Shown here one piece after another: positions 30,578 through 41,100 of a stretch of 50,318 bases of DNA (the stretch's first letter is position 1; each line of letters begins with the position of its first letter). The translations under genes were made by a program, and so were the position numbers. This DNA is from a virus. The notes beneath the pieces are model-generated. The model did no database searches. It worked only from the letters and a program-made list of their open reading frames with translations, and was not told the DNA's origin. The stretch lies in IMG/VR virus record IMGVR_UViG_3300031999_000035, positions 1-50,318 of that record. The stretch is one strand, 5' to 3'.

Positions 30578-31267
30578 ATGTCTCTCTTAATTGTTAGACA
30601 AAAAGTAATTAAGTTTAGTGGTAGATATGACTTGGTCACTGATGGAGCGACCGCCGCTGTGGATAATGGAGCTGACTTTTTTATCAATGCAGCGAGTAGG
30701 GTTCTCGATATGGAGGGAGATCAGGATAGAGCACTGAAATATTACACTGGAGGTCTTGCGACAGATGCCTGTCAGATTCAGCTGCTCGACTGCAGAGCAG
30801 TCTTAAGGGTCTGGTGGGAGAACTCTGATGGAGAGTGGATAAAGCTTGAGCCTGCTAGGGACTATGAGGAACTACTGGAAGATTATCCAGAATTAACAGG
30901 GACTGAGTCTGGAACTCCGCTGATGTGGGCAAGAGAGCCAATCCATCGAGACCCAAGGAATCAGGGAACATCTCCGAGTATGGCAACTATGGGAATCGTA
31001 GTAATGCCTCCAACGGACACGGGGGTTAATATTAGAGTTTATGGAAAGTTCTATGAGAAGACCTTAACAGAAAATAGTGATGCCAACTATTGGAGCGAAG
31101 AACATCCTCTTCTTCTCACTTATGCAGCGCTTCGTGAGATGGAGACTACATACAGAAATACGCAGGGAGCAAGCGACTGGGAAAATAGAGTACAGAAATA
31201 TCTTGCTAGTATCAGCAAGGAGATTGCTGAAGCGTCCGATGCTTATACTATGGAGATGGAGGGCTAA
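30578..31267 (+). CDS. putative head-tail connector protein (229 aa)
   Basis: Directly after the capsid gene with a GGAGGT site. The segment 'GADFFINAASRVLDMEGDQD' followed by 'ALKYYTGGLATDACQIQLLD' and a helical end ('LTYAALREMETTYRNTQGAS') matches phage adaptor/neck proteins of the gp6 type that sit below the portal. Size and order support this; no decisive motif exists for the family. Confidence 0.65.
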   Translation: MSLLIVRQKVIKFSGRYDLVTDGATAAVDNGADFFINAASRVLDMEGDQDRALKYYTGGLATDACQIQLLDCRAVLRVWWENSDGEWIKLEPARDYEELLEDYPELTGTESGTPLMWAREPIHRDPRNQGTSPSMATMGIVVMPPTDTGVNIRVYGKFYEKTLTENSDANYWSEEHPLLLTYAALREMETTYRNTQGASDWENRVQKYLASISKEIAEASDAYTMEMEG

Positions 31268-31268
31268 G

Positions 31269-31505
31269 ATGCATGAGTTTCTGAATAGGCCTTATAGAAG
31301 CCATAAGGTCAGAGAGCAGCGTAAACATGCTGTGGTGGAGTATCACAGAACGCTGAGCAAGATTGCAGCCAAGCGAAAGGGAGAGCAGGCTGCTAAACAA
31401 CTATTGGTTCCACCTGAACTAATTAACATAGTAGAGGAATCCATTGCAGGAATACCAACTGATAGTGCGGAAGGCACTGACGCAGGGACTACGTTCGAGG
31501 AGTGA
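31269..31505 (+). CDS. small hypothetical protein (78 aa)
   Basis: Basic helical N-terminal half (MHEFLNRPYRSHKVREQRKH) and acidic Thr/Ser-rich end. GGAGG lies six bases before the ATG at 31269. It overlaps the next gene by 62 bp. Function unknown; perhaps a minor connector protein. Confidence 0.58.
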   Translation: MHEFLNRPYRSHKVREQRKHAVVEYHRTLSKIAAKRKGEQAAKQLLVPPELINIVEESIAGIPTDSAEGTDAGTTFEE

Positions 31506-32994
31506 CTCTGGGAGGAATGTTGAGTTCCTTACAGAGTGCCAGGCAATGAAGCCACTGGAGTTTGGGCTGAGAGCTAGCACTGGCTGTGTTAATCCCTTTG
31601 AAGTAGACCACTTTAAAGAGTGGCCTTTCCCTCAGCTTATAAGAACCGCGTCTGAGACTCTACTTGTATATGCTGATAAAGTATATACAGTCACTGAGGG
31701 AGATACATGGACGAGAGGAGCTGCCTATACTACGTATGACCTTAATAGCCCAGCGGACGTAAAGGGTATTACCAGCGGAGGAGTCTGGCACTGCGCAGAC
31801 CTCGGTAAAGGCTGGCTTCTATTCAATGGAGAGTGTGTTGTATTTAAGCTTGGAACAGAGACTATGTTCGATGAAGAGGCTATCACCTATGTACAGGACA
31901 CTATATCAGTTCAGACAGGATGTGCTAGTAGAGGGAGACTTATCCTTGGAGGTTTTACCCCGACACAGTTATTTAGTGAGGACTGGGAAGGCACTTGGCT
32001 TAAATACTTAGCTAGTCTTCCGTATAGTACCTCTACTGACATTGGCAATATTGGTAGTAACTTTGTCTACTGGAGCTCAATAGGTGGAGGGGATATTCTC
32101 CTTCCATTCTCTCCAGGGCTATCAAAGGATGGTATGGTTAAGGAAGATGAGCCAGACGAGTATGATGAAGAGTTTTTCCTTGAGCTATTCAAACGTAATG
32201 AGCTTGGCTTCATGCCTATGCCTTGGCAGGGCTCAGTCCTTTGTGTTAAGCCATTAGGGAAGGGAGTGGCAGTTTATGGAGCGGATGGAATCGCAGTCCT
32301 CGTGCCAACGATTGAGCCCTATCCGACGTATGGGCTTCAGCGAGTGGCAGATTTCGGCATTGCTTCAAGAGGAGCCGTCGGTGGCAGCGAATGGGGGCAC
32401 GTACTTATCGATAGTTCTGGCAACATCTGGAAGCTTGGAAATGACTACAGTCTGCGCAAATTAGGCTATAAGGAGTATATAGCTGATATATTAACTGGAG
32501 AAATGGTTATATCGTGGGATGCTGAGCATGATGAGTATTATATATCAGGGAGTTCTACTTCTCTTGTGCTAACACCACAAGGGCTTGGAAGAAATCCTCA
32601 GCATATAACTGGGGCTCATGATGTGTCTGGTTATTTTGTTGGCGTTTCATCAACTGATGATAGCACTGCTGTAGTAGCTGTTACTGATATTATAGACTTC
32701 AACTATAGAGACATGAAAACTATAACCACAGTCGAGGTTGGCTGTAGTGTAACAGATAATGTGTATGTAGCTGTTGACTTTAGGTATAATGAGAAAGATG
32801 ATTGGATACGGACGCCTTGGATACCTGTTAATCCTGAGGGATTTGCTCATGTTCAAATAACTGCTTTGGATGTCCGTATTGCTATTGGCACCGATAATTA
32901 TGATAGGTTTGAACTAGACTACATTAATGTACACTGGCAAACATCTGGACGTAGAACTGTGAGAGGTATATATGCTGGTGCAGCTAACACCTAA
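31444..32994 (+). CDS. putative tail protein (516 aa), TTG start
   Basis: TTG at 31444 has GAGGA five bases upstream; the sequence from 'LTQGLRSRSDSG' on ('NVEFLTECQAMKP') is familiar from long phage proteins between connector and internal virion genes, so the early TTG is preferred to the ATG at residue 35. The bulk consists of repeated beta blades ('GKGWLLFNGECVVFKLG', 'GHVLIDSSGNIWKLG'), like a propeller or tail-hub protein. It probably forms part of the short tail. Confidence 0.62.
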   Translation: MQEYQLIVRKALTQGLRSRSDSGRNVEFLTECQAMKPLEFGLRASTGCVNPFEVDHFKEWPFPQLIRTASETLLVYADKVYTVTEGDTWTRGAAYTTYDLNSPADVKGITSGGVWHCADLGKGWLLFNGECVVFKLGTETMFDEEAITYVQDTISVQTGCASRGRLILGGFTPTQLFSEDWEGTWLKYLASLPYSTSTDIGNIGSNFVYWSSIGGGDILLPFSPGLSKDGMVKEDEPDEYDEEFFLELFKRNELGFMPMPWQGSVLCVKPLGKGVAVYGADGIAVLVPTIEPYPTYGLQRVADFGIASRGAVGGSEWGHVLIDSSGNIWKLGNDYSLRKLGYKEYIADILTGEMVISWDAEHDEYYISGSSTSLVLTPQGLGRNPQHITGAHDVSGYFVGVSSTDDSTAVVAVTDIIDFNYRDMKTITTVEVGCSVTDNVYVAVDFRYNEKDDWIRTPWIPVNPEGFAHVQITALDVRIAIGTDNYDRFELDYINVHWQTSGRRTVRGIYAGAANT

Positions 32995-33412
32995 TCAAAT
33001 AGCACAGGCGTGGCCTGGCGTTAAAGAGCCAATAAGACTGGCGCTAGTTCCCCAAATGGATGTTACAGATGAGAGCTTAAACAGTATCCTGCAGCATCTA
33101 ACGCAGGGGACTAGTCAAATGTGGCTTCTTACTGATTTGGTTGATAGCAAAACAGTTATTTATGCTATTGGCACTACGTGTTTCTCAACAGAAGCCATGA
33201 CAAAGACTAAGAACTTATTAATTTATAGCCTTTATGGCTTTCAGTTTATACCCGACCCTCTATGGAAGGACGGTCTTGCTACACTAAAAGCTTTTGCTAA
33301 AAGGGAAGGGTGTATCAAGTTAATTGCGTTTACTCTTGTGGATAGAGTAGTGGAAGTTGCACAAAGTCTTGGCGCTCAAGTGAACGTCAGGCAACTTACG
33401 TGGGAGGTATAG
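32972..33412 (+). CDS. hypothetical GNAT-fold-like tail-region protein (146 aa)
   Basis: The order strand-helix-strand and the end 'FAKREGCIKLIAFTLVDRVV' resemble the second half of a GNAT acetyltransferase fold, as found in small phage proteins near tail genes. The acetyl-CoA loop is not clearly present, so a structural use of the fold is likelier than catalysis. GAGGT precedes the ATG; overlaps the previous gene by 23 bp. Confidence 0.55.
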   Translation: MLVQLTPNQIAQAWPGVKEPIRLALVPQMDVTDESLNSILQHLTQGTSQMWLLTDLVDSKTVIYAIGTTCFSTEAMTKTKNLLIYSLYGFQFIPDPLWKDGLATLKAFAKREGCIKLIAFTLVDRVVEVAQSLGAQVNVRQLTWEV

Positions 33413-33413
33413 T

Positions 33414-36400
33414 ATGGCCTCTGGTGGTGGAGCGACTAGCTCTGCAGATATGGCAGCGCATCAGAAGAATGCGCATGGACTTCTTCTAATGGGATTAGAT
33501 TCAGCTGACGCAAACTGGATAACATCAGGTAAGATAGACGTAACTGACTATAATGCTAATCCAAGTGTTTTAAGTTTCTTGTTTAATGAGGGCTTAACAG
33601 CAGCTGGCGGTAATCCCTTCGAGGGAGTCTCAGGGTATGACCCAGATGATGCGCTATCTGCAATAGAGGTATCTATTAATGCCTTTGGGAACGATATAGG
33701 TGGTTTATCTGATATAGGCGACTGGTCTTCATTCTTGACCGCTGCACAGGCTAACCAAGATGGGCAGATTCCAGGGATGGATGTGGAAGCTACATTTAAT
33801 AGTATAATGGCTAATTCTATAGTTCAGGCACTATCAGGTGTATCAACAGCCTGGGCTAGTGCTGTAACAGCAGGAAAGGAACTGGCAGGGGATATATCTG
33901 CTACTGCTGTAGGCTTGTCTAGCACTGTGTATGAAGACGCAGAGGCTGCAGCTAGAGCATTAGCGGATGTAGCTGTCATTGGTAGAAGAAGTGATGCAGA
34001 TGAGGATATGGCCGAGGCAGACACTGCGTTCTCTAAAGTAGATGCAACTGGGGCTGCCTCTACAGCAACTGCCGTAGCTAGTGCCGCTGATAGCGCTAGG
34101 AATGAGTCTGATAGGGCTGTAGCGGGGATTGATGTATCTGCTAAGATACTGGCAGATGAAGTTGTTGTATCTGCTAGAGAAGATGCAGTAGATGACATGG
34201 CATCTATTGACACAGCGTTCGGTGATGTGGTCACTACAGCGTCAGCAGCCATTAGCGACGTGTTTGATGATGCAATAGATATGGCTATTGATAAGGCTGC
34301 TGGTATATCGGAGGGTGATAGCGCTACATCATTATCTATGAGTTCTGCTTCATCTCAAGCAAAGAGTGACATGGCAGACTTAATGGCACAGGCTGCAGAT
34401 GATGCTAAGGTAGATGCAGGGGCAGCTGTAATTCAAGCTGACACGGACGTTCTTGGAGTAGATGCCCCCGGGGAGACTGCTGGGAATGCGGTGTATAACG
34501 CCGCCGAAGAGGATAGTACTACAGCTATGACTGCTCTTCATGCAGCTAAGGCTATTGCATTAAGTATAGTAAGTGAGGCAGAGGGCGTTTCGAACGCATT
34601 AGCTGTAGATAGACTTGAGGCTGCTGAAGCTGCCGCTAGGGCTAATAGTGCTAGCGAGGTGTTAGACATAGCGAATAGCGTTGGTATACTTGGGGAGACT
34701 GTGTCAGATAACATGTATAATGGTGGAGAGGACGACTCCGAGGCATTTCTTACAAGTGCTGAAACGTCCGTAGCCACTATGCTTGGTATCATGCAGGGAG
34801 CTAGTGAGGATGATGCAGAGAGTCTTATTTCTGCATTGGAGCCTGTTGTTAGAAGTACTGCTATTGCAGCAACTGAGCACGCTACTAACCTAGCAGAATC
34901 TACTGGAACTGATATAGCCTCTAACGGGGAGTCTGGTCTTCGCACCCAGGCATTGACCGGGATGGCTGCTATTATAGCAGCTATAAATCCTCAGATATCT
35001 GGAGATGCGTCAGAGGCTGTTACATATTCTCTTCAACAGGCTGCTCTCGAGATAAATATAGCTATGCAGTGCGCCTTAGATGCTGTCAACAGCGACATGA
35101 TTAATAGTCTTGTATCATCTTACAGACGTAGACAGTTAAGAACTCACTTAAGAAGTGTTAATAGATTCTCTGGTGGTATGGCTGATATAAATGCCGTAAA
35201 TAGTAGTGCCTTCGTAATAGGTATGGCATTACTTGAGAGTGACTTCGAGCAGGGAGTATCGGACTTCCAGACGCAGATTACTGTTCAGTTGTCTCAAGCG
35301 AGTCTAGCACATTTCGGTCAAGTATTTATGTCTATACTACAGGAGTATATGAGAACACAGCAGGCTAGATTTGCTGATTATCTGAGTGCTTATCAGCTAT
35401 CTGGAAATTCTTATGAGAAGTTACTGTTGAGTACTATGCCAATGTTTATGCAGACATACGCAGAAGGGGTAGCTCAATATCTGCAGGCTACTAGCACAGC
35501 ATATAGTGAGTCTATGAGAACTGGGGTAGGTATTACACAGATTCAAGCTGGTATAGTTAGTGCTTCCACTGATGTGAGGGCTAGAATATTAGGACAGCTG
35601 GCGCAGACGCAACTTCAGGCATATACACAGACGCTGGTGTCTCAGTTAGATACACGCCTTGGGGTATCTGAAGCCACCACTAAATTGGCTGGAGTACTAG
35701 CTGGGGCTCAGTCTGACTTGACTGGTCGCGTGGCAGAAATGAGACAGCGTCTTGTATCTGATTTGATAAAGCTGTATAGTAGCGCATATGATACTGGTAT
35801 TAGCAGCGCTATGAATACATCCAGTAGTATGGCGCAGGAAGGTCTCAAGACTAGTCAGAGCTCTGGTGCGAGCAAGCCTGCTATTATACAGACTCTAGTT
35901 CGCGAGTATCTTCAAGGCTATACTAATCTAATAGCACAGGAAGTGCAAGCAACTAGTGCTTTTGGCACTCTTGGAGACTCAAGGGAGAAGATAATAGACG
36001 ATGACAGGCGTGCTAGAGTGGAAGTTGTTCAGAGTGTTCTGGGTAGTTATCTATCAAGCTATGTTGGGTTAGTTGGGCAGGGCAATAGAACTGCTGAGGT
36101 TTTTGGAGGTCTAGGAGATAGTAGACTCAAGGTTATTGCGGATGTACTGGATAAGAAGCTAGCAGCATATATACAGGATAGTGGTATAGGTTTACAGACC
36201 TTTGATAAGAATCTAGCCAGTAACCTACGACTTATGGAGCAGTCATTACTTTCTCACTTTGATGGGAAGATAAAAACATATCTATCTAATTCAAGTGAAA
36301 GGTCGCTGTTCGTAAGGGATGGTATTAAATCCCTACAGGCTGCGCAGGGGCTAAGACTTAGTGGTAGACAAGCGATAATGGGCGCTGATGTTGACCTTGA

Positions 36401-36707
36401 ATCAAGAAGGATAGTTGCATCAGTCGACCAGTATAGTAGAGATCTTGAAATTGATGCCAAGAGTGCTACATGGGACATGGAACTTTTTCAGGGCGCTGGA
36501 AATGTACTGAGCGCTGTCACTGGCTCAGTTGTGCAGAACGCTATGAAGCCAAGTACAGCAACAAGTGCTATTGCTGGAATGGCAAGCGGGGCTGGCGCGG
36601 GATTGGAAATGGGCGCTAAGGCGGGTGCAATACTAGGTCCTCATACAGCTGCTATACTTGGTGGTGTTGGCGCTATTGCTGGTGGAATAGCTGGAGCACT
36701 TCAATAA
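33414..36707 (+). CDS. large Ala/Ser-rich internal virion or tape-measure-like protein (1097 aa)
   Basis: Residues 130-520 are low in complexity (Ala, Ser, Asp) and probably form long helices. A unit containing 'DMAEADTAFSKV' recurs about 80 residues later as 'DMASIDTAFGDV'. Residues 540-1000 are helical with many Gln/Tyr ('YLQATSTAYSESMRTG'). The end (about 1055-1097) is a Gly/Ala-rich hydrophobic stretch able to enter a membrane. This fits ejection proteins of podoviruses. A tape measure is the alternative, but no tail-tube genes are seen. Confidence 0.6.
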   Translation: MASGGGATSSADMAAHQKNAHGLLLMGLDSADANWITSGKIDVTDYNANPSVLSFLFNEGLTAAGGNPFEGVSGYDPDDALSAIEVSINAFGNDIGGLSDIGDWSSFLTAAQANQDGQIPGMDVEATFNSIMANSIVQALSGVSTAWASAVTAGKELAGDISATAVGLSSTVYEDAEAAARALADVAVIGRRSDADEDMAEADTAFSKVDATGAASTATAVASAADSARNESDRAVAGIDVSAKILADEVVVSAREDAVDDMASIDTAFGDVVTTASAAISDVFDDAIDMAIDKAAGISEGDSATSLSMSSASSQAKSDMADLMAQAADDAKVDAGAAVIQADTDVLGVDAPGETAGNAVYNAAEEDSTTAMTALHAAKAIALSIVSEAEGVSNALAVDRLEAAEAAARANSASEVLDIANSVGILGETVSDNMYNGGEDDSEAFLTSAETSVATMLGIMQGASEDDAESLISALEPVVRSTAIAATEHATNLAESTGTDIASNGESGLRTQALTGMAAIIAAINPQISGDASEAVTYSLQQAALEINIAMQCALDAVNSDMINSLVSSYRRRQLRTHLRSVNRFSGGMADINAVNSSAFVIGMALLESDFEQGVSDFQTQITVQLSQASLAHFGQVFMSILQEYMRTQQARFADYLSAYQLSGNSYEKLLLSTMPMFMQTYAEGVAQYLQATSTAYSESMRTGVGITQIQAGIVSASTDVRARILGQLAQTQLQAYTQTLVSQLDTRLGVSEATTKLAGVLAGAQSDLTGRVAEMRQRLVSDLIKLYSSAYDTGISSAMNTSSSMAQEGLKTSQSSGASKPAIIQTLVREYLQGYTNLIAQEVQATSAFGTLGDSREKIIDDDRRARVEVVQSVLGSYLSSYVGLVGQGNRTAEVFGGLGDSRLKVIADVLDKKLAAYIQDSGIGLQTFDKNLASNLRLMEQSLLSHFDGKIKTYLSNSSERSLFVRDGIKSLQAAQGLRLSGRQAIMGADVDLESRRIVASVDQYSRDLEIDAKSATWDMELFQGAGNVLSAVTGSVVQNAMKPSTATSAIAGMASGAGAGLEMGAKAGAILGPHTAAILGGVGAIAGGIAGALQ

Positions 36708-36713
36708 TTGATA

Positions 36714-36740
36714 ACTCCCGCCAATTATTGGTAGGAGTTT
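36714..36740 (+). repeat. dispersed intercistronic palindrome, copy 7 of 8
   Basis: Arms AACTCCCGCCAA and TTGGTAGGAGTT with loop TTA, 6 bp after the stop of the 1097-residue protein and 13 bp before the next start. An AAGGAGG site follows. Confidence 0.9.
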
Positions 36741-36753
36741 AAGGAGGAATAAG

Positions 36754-38130
36754 ATGCCGCAAACAATAGGAGCAAGGCCCCTTACTGGGGCAGCGAGACT
36801 TGCTTGGGATGCAGCAAAGGCAAAGAAGAGAGAAGCAGCTGAGATTGCATTGAATGTAGCTGAGAGTCTCGGGGAATATCAGAAAGGCCCTATCTATACA
36901 GCTGGTGCTAAGCTTAAGCCTGCAATGGGTAGAGTACTTGGAGCCCCAACATTGGGGACTGCTGGAAAGGTTCTAACATCAACACCGATGGCGGCAGCTT
37001 TAGGTATGTTGATGTCTCCTACGGAGCTTGCCAGCGGGAGTCTTACTCAAGAGCAGTGGAATCCAGAGATACCTGGACTTAAGATGCAGTTGCCTGGTGG
37101 AAATGCTGCAGCCCCAACTACTCAAGTACAGACTAAACCAGTAGCTAAGCCAGTAGCTAAGCCTACGTCAGCTCCATCTACTTTACCTTCTGGTTATCGC
37201 ACCCGGACACCTGAGGAACTCAATAGACTTCGGAGAGGAGTCACGATAGCTGGGCCTTTCTCAGAAAAGCCTGGTGCAAGAAACGCTCCTGCTACGTCTG
37301 AAGGCATTAAGCAGAATGAGCCAACAGGTCCTTGGGGAGGTCTATCAGGAGAACGTCCAGAGGAAATGCCTTATAAGACTCCAGTGGGCACGGAGGGAGC
37401 TATTGCACCAGAACAGAAAAAGCAGGGGAATATTGATGCTCTTATTGTCGCCCTTGGAGATATGGGTGCTAGCTTGATGGGGCCTTACCAAGAGTCATGG
37501 CAGGCTCAGCTTGGAAAAACTGCATCTGGAATGGCAAGGAGTAGAGTGTTTGCTGGAGCAATGGAGAAGGCTCTTGCAGGAAAAGTTTCCGATGACACAG
37601 GCCTTGCTTTGCTTGCACCAGAGCAGCAGATTCAGGTATCTACTGCATATAATCAGAGTCAAGCAGCTGCCCAGACTGAACGTAGAACGAGGGTTGAGGA
37701 GAAGGGAGCTGAGACACATGCTGCTGAGGTTAAGCAGACTGGAGAAGCCCAGACTAAGACGCTGTCCTTGCAAGAGCAGGAGCTTGGTCTTAAGGCGCGC
37801 GAACTCAAACAGACCGTCCGTGAGTACGAGGGAGAGGCTGGTATGCGTAAGGCTCATGAGAACTATTACAACGCTATGGCTCAGCAGGCTAGTGCTAAGG
37901 GTAGACAGCTTGATGATCCAGCGTTTACTGCTCTGGCAAAAGAAGCCTTAGCTATTGTATCAGAGAAAGCTAAAGTTGGTATATATGCAACAGAGAAGGA
38001 ATTCGACGATGCTCTTCGTGCTACCATGGAAGCACTGCAAGCTAGAGACATGACAAAGCTCCCATCGACTACAGCTGCAGGCGGAGGAAAGACGTTTAAG
38101 TTCAACCCTACCACTAGCAAGTTTGAGTAA
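36754..38130 (+). CDS. internal virion-type protein (458 aa)
   Basis: N-terminal helical part with Ala/Lys ('RLAWDAAKAKKREAAEIALN'), then Pro/Lys/Ala linker ('QTKPVAKPVAKPTSAP'), and a long helical C-terminal half rich in Gln/Glu/Ala ('QTKTLSLQEQELGLKARELK'). Such composition is typical for proteins carried inside podovirus heads and ejected with DNA. It lies between two giant proteins and is likely to be a partner of both. AAGGAGG precedes the ATG. Confidence 0.58.
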   Translation: MPQTIGARPLTGAARLAWDAAKAKKREAAEIALNVAESLGEYQKGPIYTAGAKLKPAMGRVLGAPTLGTAGKVLTSTPMAAALGMLMSPTELASGSLTQEQWNPEIPGLKMQLPGGNAAAPTTQVQTKPVAKPVAKPTSAPSTLPSGYRTRTPEELNRLRRGVTIAGPFSEKPGARNAPATSEGIKQNEPTGPWGGLSGERPEEMPYKTPVGTEGAIAPEQKKQGNIDALIVALGDMGASLMGPYQESWQAQLGKTASGMARSRVFAGAMEKALAGKVSDDTGLALLAPEQQIQVSTAYNQSQAAAQTERRTRVEEKGAETHAAEVKQTGEAQTKTLSLQEQELGLKARELKQTVREYEGEAGMRKAHENYYNAMAQQASAKGRQLDDPAFTALAKEALAIVSEKAKVGIYATEKEFDDALRATMEALQARDMTKLPSTTAAGGGKTFKFNPTTSKFE

Positions 38131-38140
38131 GGAATATCAG

Positions 38141-41100
38141 ATGCCAATTCTCGAACAGGTAGTTTCTAACTATGATGAGTTCAAGAAGCAGCCCTATAGC
38201 ACTCGTTTTAGGGCCGCTAATGATTTCTTTGATACCCAGTTAGCCCCAGATGAGAACTACAAGAAGCTCCCTCCTATGGAAAGAGCCCAGATTCGCCGAA
38301 ACTATATAGATGAGGAGATTGGAAGTACTCTTACTGGGACTGATTCCATGATAGGAGACTTCTTCAATAAGTTTATGCAAGGTAGTAGTCGTATTGCAGA
38401 TATTCCTGCAGGGACACTTGAGTTCCTGAATAGTCAGACAGCTAAAGGCGTGATGGATGAGACTTGGCTTGCTGCCTCAGCAGATTGGTGGAGGAATAAA
38501 GTAACTGATAGTGCTTACTGGCAGGCTAAACGGCCGACCGGCAAATATGAAGTACCACCTAAGTGGACGAAACCCTCTGAGTGGTTTGACCCAAAGAGGT
38601 TAGTTGGTAGCTTTCTTGAGAACGCGCCATATACTGTTGCGGCTATAGCTGCTTACACATATGGAGGCTCCATTGCTGGACTCGTTGGTATACCTAGATA
38701 TACTAGCGCTTTCCAGAAAGGCTCTAGTCTGGCTCTTATGATGCTGTCTGAGGGAGGGGATTTTGCTCAGACTATGAGGGCTGCCGAGAAGGAAAGTGGA
38801 GAAGATATACCTTGGCATATACAGGCTGGGTTGGCCGCAGCGGTTGGAACTGCTAATGGTATACTTGAGAATATACTGCCTGAGAGAGTGAGTAGGTCTA
38901 TAACTCGTGGAGCCAAAAGCAGGTTGCGTGCTGTTATAGTTAACGGCTTGATAAACGCTGGATATGAGGGATTTACAGAAGTTATGCAGGAAGTAGTCAC
39001 AATGATGGGAGAGCTAGGGGTAAGTGATGAAATTCCAGATATCTATGGAAGAACTGCTGCAGCATTTCATGGAGCTATATCAGTAGGTGCTATCTTTGGT
39101 GCTGGTACGGGAATGACTACTCCAATCAAGGCACCGGTGGAAGAGAGGATTTCTGAAGTTCCAGTTGGTATAACGCCTGAGGCTAAGACACACGCAGTTA
39201 TAACTTCTGCTATGACTGCTGATGCGCTTGATAAATATGCAAAAGCTAGCATGGATTACCTCAGCGATCCTACATCTGATAGACGCCTTGATAAGCTCGA
39301 CTATGAGACTAAACTGATACAGCTTGCAAGAGCTGAGGGTATTACGGAGGAAGCCCTTGGGAAGATGCTGACTAACGCAAAAGTTGATCTTATACCAGTG
39401 ATTAACAGAATTAGAGGGACGATAGTCCCACTTGGAACCAGCGTCGAGCCAGTTAAGCTCACTACAAAGAGATATCCAGATATAGATACACTTAGCCTAA
39501 AGGTTCCAAGAACTGATGGAACCTTCTATTATGTTCCAACGGTTACAAAAGGTACAGTATCAAGGCGTGCTGTCAATAGGGCTATTACTACTTTCAGCTT
39601 TCTTAGAAATGAATTTAAAGATGTCCATGATAAAGTGTCTGAAATAGTTATACTCCCTGAAGACCCAAAGGCATGGGTACGTGGTGCTATTGATAATGAG
39701 GGGATAATTAAGGGTGGTACAGTTATAGACTCTGAAATGCTGGATATGATTGACCAAGACTGGATGAAGATAGCCTTTGCAGCGGAGCCAGACCCAGAGA
39801 ATATACTTAATCAATCCTTTAATTTAAGTGACCTTCGTAAAAAAGCTGGGATAATGGTGCAGAAAGCTGATGGCACTTATAAGTTGTTATTGAGAGCCCG
39901 CAATGAAAAGACTATATCATCATCTGACTTTGCTTATGTAGTTGGTCATGAGTTAGGCCACGCAACACAGTTTGCTGCAGGTAAAGTTCCTAAGGAATTT
40001 GAAGCAGAAAAAGCCGCTACTCCAGCGCTTGAAGAAGCTGCCAAAGCAGCTGGCATTAAAGCACAGAATCTTTTCAATGAAGCTAATGCTATTCATCCTG
40101 GCTTAGTGTTCTCTAGAACTAATCCCAACGCAGATAAGATTGGGCATGAAGCAATAGTTCGCTATCGTGCTCTTAACATGCTCGGTCATAACTTTGCAGA
40201 TATTAAGATTGCTCAAGGTGAGTTGTTTGTGGAAGACCCACTTGAACCTAAGGCAGGATTGCAAAGAGTCAATGGCTATATGGATATGGATACAAGGACG
40301 CTGTGGGTTTCCAATAACGCAGCGCCTTGGGTTCTTGGGCATGAGGCAGCTCATATTGCTATTAGTGGCTTAGGTAAGGACAACGCTCTTGTGAAACAAG
40401 GTTTTGAGATGTTCGGGGGGAGTGAGGAAGCTCTCAGCGATGCTATTGGGAAGTATTTTGAGAATAGAGTGCAAGACCAGACGATGATGGAAAAGCTTGG
40501 ACAATGGCTCAAGGACCTTTGGGCAGAGTTTGTAAGAATTATTGGAGTTCAACAATCAGAAGAGCAGTTAATGAGGTCATTTAATAGAAGAATTACAGAT
40601 GAGACTATGTTTGCTATTCCAGAGCGAATAGCTGAAATGCAGGATAGAAGAGGGCAATTCAGCAGACTAGCTCAGGACTGGCAAGATGAGTATGTCAGGC
40701 TGAAAGATGTGGGGATTGGTACAGAGTTCAGTGGCTCACAGGCTGCAATAGCTATGGACAATGCTATTTACTATAGAGACAAAGTAAGAGAAGTTGATGA
40801 GGTGCTGAGGGCAGCGAATAAGCCAAGATTTAAAATGTCGAAGCTTACGACAACACTGAGATTCTATGATAACCTTGCAAAGGTCAAAGGTAATGTGAAT
40901 CTCGCACAGCTACCGTTGAAGAGTCTGAAGACAGAAGAGATAGCATTCGTAAAGAGTGTTGCTCAAGACTTGATAGATGCAGGAGAAAAAGTTGTAACTC
41001 CTGAGAGATTAAAGCAAGCAATCGAAGCAGCGAAGATTCCTGTGAGCGTCGAAGTTGAGACATCGCAAGATCTTATTCCAGGGGTTCTAGCTATGCTGGC

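Noticed and set aside
33824-34252. Minus-strand frames of 135-142 codons inside the 1097-residue protein gene
   Set aside because: They are long only because the sense strand is Ala/Ser-rich, which suppresses antisense stops; no ribosome sites.
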